Below are positions 41,480 through 44,787 of a stretch of DNA of 44,787 nt, piece by piece. The notes below the pieces were generated by a model. That model saw nothing but the letters and a program-made list of their open reading frames with translations, made no database searches and was not told the DNA's origin. The translations under genes and the position numbers were made by a program. Within the stretch, counting starts at the first letter, position 1, and each line of letters starts with the position of its first letter. This DNA comes from CAZFQG01 sp964520785 (lineage in GTDB: Bacteria > Planctomycetota > Planctomycetia > Pirellulales > Thermoguttaceae). The stretch is taken from contig CAZFQG010000024.1 in the NCBI GenBank assembly GCA_964520785.1, forward strand, positions 1 through 44,787, given 5' to 3'.

Positions 41480-41872
41480 ATGGCATCGGAAACTCGGCAA
41501 GTGTATTTGTGCAAACTCTGCGGGAGCATGGTTGAGGTTCTCCAGGGTGGTTCCGGCACGCTCGTCTGCTGCGGCGAGCCGATGGAACTTCAAACGGAAA
41601 ACACCGTCGACGCCGCGAAGGAGAAGCACGTCCCGGTCCTGGAGAAGACCGCGGATGGAATCAAGGTCTCCGTTGGAAGCGTCGCGCATCCTATGACCGA
41701 AGAGCACTACATCCAGTGGATCGAACTCCAATGCGAGCACGGCGTGATTCGTAAGACCCTCAAGCCGGGCGACGCCCCCGAGGCCGTCTTTCCCGCGCCG
41801 CCCCAAGGTTTTTGCGAGGGAGTCACCGCCAGGGCGTACTGCAACCTGCACGGGTTGTGGAAAAGCGCCTAG
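41480..41872 (+). CDS. dfx: Desulfoferrodoxin (superoxide reductase)
   Basis: A 130-residue iron protein that reduces superoxide to peroxide, typical of anaerobes and microaerophiles. Both iron centres are complete: the desulforedoxin-type N-terminal site Cys11, Cys14, Cys30, Cys31 (CKLC and CC), and the superoxide reductase site with His50 (KHVPVLE), His70 and His76 (HPMTEEHYIQW), Cys121 and His124 (CNLHGLW). ATG 41480 is chosen because AAAGGA lies eight bases upstream (41467-41472) and the family starts here; upstream codons are not conserved-looking. The repeat hairpin begins at its stop codon. It follows a region of pseudogenes and precedes an exported sialidase-like gene. Confidence 0.95.
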   Translation: MASETRQVYLCKLCGSMVEVLQGGSGTLVCCGEPMELQTENTVDAAKEKHVPVLEKTADGIKVSVGSVAHPMTEEHYIQWIELQCEHGVIRKTLKPGDAPEAVFPAPPQGFCEGVTARAYCNLHGLWKSA

Positions 41873-41934
41873 CAGCCGTTGAAAAACAGGCTGCGCGAGC
41901 GTTTTGGCCTCTCGGGCCACATTGAACGAGGTTG
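41872..41934 (-). repeat. Hairpin repeat copy B, overlapping the dfx stop codon
   Basis: GCAGCC (41872-41877) and GGCTGC (41889-41894) form a stem with an AAAAA-containing loop, beginning with the last base of the dfx stop codon. On the minus strand the following 18 bases of core (ATGTGGCCCGAGAGGCCA) match copy A at 35219-35236, and the flanks match in part. Probably also the dfx transcript end. Confidence 0.75.
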
Positions 41935-42023
41935 GAAATTTGGTCGGCATCATTCGTTCCCCATCGAGCGATGGGGAGCGAGTCGGTGCCGGTCGTTCGT
42001 GTCATTCGGCGGAAGGTCCAAAG

Positions 42024-43274
42024 ATGAAGCCGTTTTACTGGCTTTTCCCCGTGATCGCGATTGCTTTGGTGTCGCCGGTCGCGGCGCAGTGGCAAATGCA
42101 CGAAGTCCGCCGTCTTGGTGGAGGAGGCGACCCGGTCCGCGTTCCGGCGAGGATGCAAATCGTCACGCAACGATGGAATCGGGCGGTAGCGGTCCCCTAC
42201 GTCGTCTATATGCCGGAAAGGAACCGTCTCGTCATGTTAATCGGCCGGGACTACCCCCACCGTGCCATGACGCTCACCAGCGACGACCACGGAGCCACCT
42301 GGACCGATCCGGTCTACCTGCATGTGGACGCGGCCGGCCACCCCGACGCTGGGATGGCGACGGGCCTTGCCTATCTGGGCGAGGGCAAACTGATCGCCAC
42401 GGAGGGAGCCAATCATTGGCTCAGCGACGACTACGCAAACACGTGGACCGCCGTCACCAATCCGCCCGCGGCGAACGGACGGACCTGGTTTGAATGGGAT
42501 CCCCCTTTGATTGATAGAGACGCTTTGACCGGCCGCGTCCGCCGACTGATGTCCTTCTGCAGCGACAATCTTCAACCGGACGGCCGTTTCCAGGGGTACC
42601 TGCGGTTCAGTACCGACGAGGGAAGAACCTGGGATGGGGAGATCGAAGTCCCGCAAATGAACAGAGTAAACGAGGCGGCGTTTCTCCGAGCGAGGACCGG
42701 CGACATTGTCGCGGCGTGCCGGACGGACAGCCCCCCCCGGTTTGCCGACGGCATCGACCACTACAACGGGCTCGCCGTGTCGATTTCGACCGACAATGGA
42801 GCAACCTGGTCCGCCTTGAACCGCCTGTACGAATGGGGCCGGCACCATCCCAGCATGGTCCTGCTGAACGATGGAACGATCGTCATGACCTACGTCGTCC
42901 GGAAGGGATACACGGACACTCCGGAGGGCTATCCGCGTTTCGGGATCGAGGCGGTCATCAGCCGGGACGACGGCCGGACGTGGGATTTGGACCACCGCTA
43001 TCTCCTGCACACGTGGACCGGCAAACGTCAGGGACCAACCTCCTGGTGGCCCAGTAGTCAGGCAACGTCGTCCTTGTTGCTTCCCGGCGGCGCGATTCTC
43101 ACCGCGTTCGGAACCGGGTACCGAATTGACGCGGCCACGGAGAATCCACCTCGCCCCAGGGACGTCGGGTTGATCGAGTGGCGTCCGTGCGATGCTCCGG
43201 TCAGTTCGGACACCACCATCCGGGATGCGGGCGCCGATTCGGAACTCCGCAACCTATTCGATCCAAGTGAGTGA
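42024..43274 (+). CDS. Exported sialidase/BNR-repeat-like protein
   Basis: A 416-residue protein with a signal peptide (about 1-20, YWLFPVIAIALVSPVAAQW). The mature part is a six-bladed propeller with Asp-box (BNR) repeats: SDDHGATWTD, SDDYANTWTA, STDEGRTWDG, STDNGATWSA and SRDDGRTWDL. Arg-rich motifs such as HPSMVLLNDGTIVM are as in exo-alpha-sialidase-like proteins, but the Arg triad and Tyr of true sialidases cannot be assigned by eye, so the catalytic activity is open. ATG 42024 has GGAAGG upstream. It follows the repeat after dfx and lies 68 bases before the Rieske-like gene. Confidence 0.85.
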   Translation: MKPFYWLFPVIAIALVSPVAAQWQMHEVRRLGGGGDPVRVPARMQIVTQRWNRAVAVPYVVYMPERNRLVMLIGRDYPHRAMTLTSDDHGATWTDPVYLHVDAAGHPDAGMATGLAYLGEGKLIATEGANHWLSDDYANTWTAVTNPPAANGRTWFEWDPPLIDRDALTGRVRRLMSFCSDNLQPDGRFQGYLRFSTDEGRTWDGEIEVPQMNRVNEAAFLRARTGDIVAACRTDSPPRFADGIDHYNGLAVSISTDNGATWSALNRLYEWGRHHPSMVLLNDGTIVMTYVVRKGYTDTPEGYPRFGIEAVISRDDGRTWDLDHRYLLHTWTGKRQGPTSWWPSSQATSSLLLPGGAILTAFGTGYRIDAATENPPRPRDVGLIEWRPCDAPVSSDTTIRDAGADSELRNLFDPSE

Positions 43275-43342
43275 CCGGTGAGGGAATCCACCGCTTATCG
43301 GGCCGGTCCGCGAACACCCCGTTAAGAGAGGAGAATAGACAA

Positions 43343-43744
43343 ATGGGTTTTTTCAAGAGGATATTTGGAATCTGCGAAACCCGGCCTCCGAGGGACGCCG
43401 GCTGCTTCAACTACCGCGACGGCAGGCTGGAAATCGATCTAAACCGCGCACCGGAACTGGCAAAGGCCGGGGGGGCGATCCGCATCGAGGGGGGCGAGCT
43501 GCCGTGTCGCGTTTTGGTCGTCCACGGCGACGACGGGCGCTTTCACGCCTTCCCCAATCGCTGCACCCATATCGGCCACCGCCGCCTGGATCCGCTTCCG
43601 GGAACCGGCAAAGTCCGTTGCTGCAGCGTGGGTCAGTCGGAGTTCGACTACGAAGGCCACCGCCTCGCCGGTTCCGCCAAGGACGATATCGTGCCGTTCG
43701 ACGTCGTCGTCGATGGAGAAACGGTCGTGGTCGCGCTTGCGTGA
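43343..43744 (+). CDS. Rieske-like [2Fe-2S] protein with a substituted ligand
   Basis: A 133-residue protein with a Rieske-type fold. The first cluster box is NRCTHIGHRRLD (Cys74, His76). The second, RCCSVGQSEFDYEG, has Cys93/Cys94 but Gln98 where members of this variant family often have a His or another residue (CxxxGHSxFD). A classical CPxH box is absent, so the second cluster ligand is in doubt. The N-terminus (GFFKRIFGICE) may be amphipathic rather than a signal. ATG 43343 has AGAGAGGAG nine bases upstream. It lies 39 bases before an MFS transporter gene, so it might be cytoplasmic and linked to it. The electron partner is unknown. Confidence 0.8.
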   Translation: MGFFKRIFGICETRPPRDAGCFNYRDGRLEIDLNRAPELAKAGGAIRIEGGELPCRVLVVHGDDGRFHAFPNRCTHIGHRRLDPLPGTGKVRCCSVGQSEFDYEGHRLAGSAKDDIVPFDVVVDGETVVVALA

Positions 43745-43782
43745 CGACGCGTTCCCATTTTTCTCTTGGATAACGTATTCTC

Positions 43783-44787
43783 TTGGCCACTGTCAAAACG
43801 TTCCCGTTCTATTACGGCTGGGTCATTCTGGTCGCCTCCACGCTCGGTGTTATCATGAGCATACCGGGGCAAACGATGGGGGTGACCGTTTTCACGAACA
43901 GCCTGATCGTGGCGTTTGGCGTCAGCCGCACGTCGCTGAGCTTTACCTATATGCTGGGAACGATGGGTTCGAGCTTCTTCCTGCCATGGGCGGGAAGACT
44001 ACTCGACAGGCGCGGCGCCCGATTCATGGTCGTCTTCGCGACCACCGGTCTATCGGTCTCGCTGTTCCTCCTTTACATCGGTCCGGTATTGATTCACGGC
44101 GGCTTCGGCGATGGTTTCGGCGGGTGGCCGGGAGCCGCCGTACTATTCCTTGCGTTTCTGGGCATACGTCACTTCGGCCAGGGGCAAATGACGATGATCG
44201 CCAGGACCATGCTCGGCCGCTGGTTCGAAAGCCGCAGGGGACTGGCTTTCGCGATTAGCGGGGCCGTCGTCGCGTATGTTTTCGGCGTCGCCCCCTATTG
44301 GCTCAATCGGCTGATCTCGGCGCGCGGCTGGCAAGACGCGATTCTCGTGCTGATCGCCGCTGAAGCGGTCATGATGGTGATCGGAGTATTGTTCTACCGC
44401 GGCAGCGTCGAAGAATGTGGCATGAAAATGGAAGAAGGGCTCTCGCCGCGACGATCGCGAACTCCGGCGGTGGCCGCGCGCGATTGGGAGCTGCAAGAGG
44501 TCAAGCGTTCACCCGTTTTTTGGGTATACAACGCCGCCGTCACTTGGGAAGCGTTTTTGATCACGGCAATCGTCTTCCACTTCGAGGCAATCTGCGGGAC
44601 TCAGGGGCTGGATGTGGCGGAGGGGTTCGCCCTGTTCGTACCAATGGCCGTCGCCGGAACGCTCGTGCAGATCGTTGCCAGTTATTCCAGTGACAAGATA
44701 TCCATTCGCTATCATCTGTTGTTCATGCAGGTGACGATGTTCGTCGGGACTATATCGCTCCTGTTCTTGGGACACAGGACCGGCCAG
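43783..44787 (+). CDS. MFS transporter, N-terminal part
   Basis: The first 335 codons of a membrane transporter that runs off the right edge. It has the family order: helix 1 with YYGWVILVASTLGVIMSI, then the loop motif GRLLDRRGARFM (the G-x-x-x-D-R-R-G motif A), and LGRWFESRRGLAFAIS, typical of the oxalate/formate antiporter-like branch. A cytoplasmic loop with RSRTPAVAARDWELQEVKRS separates the two six-helix halves. The start is uncertain: TTG 43783 is the only good candidate after the upstream stop at 43771-43773, and its ribosome site is weak. The substrate cannot be told from the sequence. Confidence 0.85.
   Translation, partial: MATVKTFPFYYGWVILVASTLGVIMSIPGQTMGVTVFTNSLIVAFGVSRTSLSFTYMLGTMGSSFFLPWAGRLLDRRGARFMVVFATTGLSVSLFLLYIGPVLIHGGFGDGFGGWPGAAVLFLAFLGIRHFGQGQMTMIARTMLGRWFESRRGLAFAISGAVVAYVFGVAPYWLNRLISARGWQDAILVLIAAEAVMMVIGVLFYRGSVEECGMKMEEGLSPRRSRTPAVAARDWELQEVKRSPVFWVYNAAVTWEAFLITAIVFHFEAICGTQGLDVAEGFALFVPMAVAGTLVQIVASYSSDKISIRYHLLFMQVTMFVGTISLLFLGHRTGQ

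Noticed and set aside
1..44787. tRNA, rRNA, riboswitch, origin or phage genes
   Set aside because: I looked for cloverleaf patterns, DnaA boxes, integrases and phage structural genes and found none I could support; small RNAs may be missed by eye.

Overview
The window looks like a contig from a planctomycete (phylum Planctomycetota), probably anaerobic or oxygen-sensitive. The DNA is moderately GC-rich. The evidence is exported proteins with a paired dockerin-type GDLNGDG...DLDxVRxNWG cassette followed by a VPEP (PEP-CTERM) sorting tail, a hydrazine-synthase-alpha-like haem protein, a PQQ-type beta-propeller protein, an anchored vWA protein and a Tat-exported aldo/keto-reductase-like barrel. 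Desulfoferrodoxin and radical SAM genes point to low-oxygen life. No rRNA, tRNA, CRISPR array, prophage or complete insertion sequence was seen.

Layout. 0-3 kb (minus): trxB, asnS and the start of an ExbB/TolQ/MotA-type channel gene, probably one operon. 3-7.6 kb (plus): an Rpn/transposase_31-type nuclease, CstA and an S41 C-terminal protease. 7.9-12.4 kb (minus): a threonine-branch operon hom - apgM-like (likely alternative homoserine kinase) - lysC with four ACT modules, interrupted before lysC by an extreme G/C homopolymer tract. 12.6-14.8 kb (plus): M42 peptidase and a radical SAM/SPASM protein. 14.8-18.1 kb (minus): alpha/beta hydrolase and an MMPL/RND exporter. 18.6-21.8 kb: zwf, an SDR and a convergent GntR/FCD regulator, with good sigma-70 promoters before zwf and the SDR gene. 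22.1-27.7 kb: a secreted phosphoesterase, a decayed dockerin gene and a 1075-codon frame in which two complete PEP-CTERM proteins are fused. 27.9-35.2 kb: a family 9 glycosyltransferase, the Tat-exported barrel protein, the HzsA-like protein and the vWA protein. 35.2-40.0 kb (minus): propeller protein - amidohydrolase - GGDEF cyclase as a tight operon, and asd. 40.0-41.5 kb: a gene graveyard with a collapsed RND pump gene, an IS remnant with inverted ends and a sulfatase-maturase fragment. 41.5-44.8 kb (plus): desulfoferrodoxin, a sialidase-like protein, a Rieske-like protein lacking a ligand histidine, and the start of an MFS transporter.

How it works together. hom, the apgM-like gene and lysC, with asd 27 kb away, cover aspartate to O-phosphohomoserine if the apgM-like protein is the kinase. 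zwf, the SDR and the GntR regulator suggest sugar or sugar-acid oxidation. The exported PEP-CTERM, phosphoesterase, propeller, HzsA-like and sialidase-like proteins fit the complex cell envelope of planctomycetes. Nothing here is a clearly new multi-gene system. The most unusual items are the double PEP-CTERM fusion, the array of perfect hairpins shared between two gene ends, the collapsed RND gene beside an IS remnant, the HzsA-like protein and the Rieske-like protein with a changed ligand.
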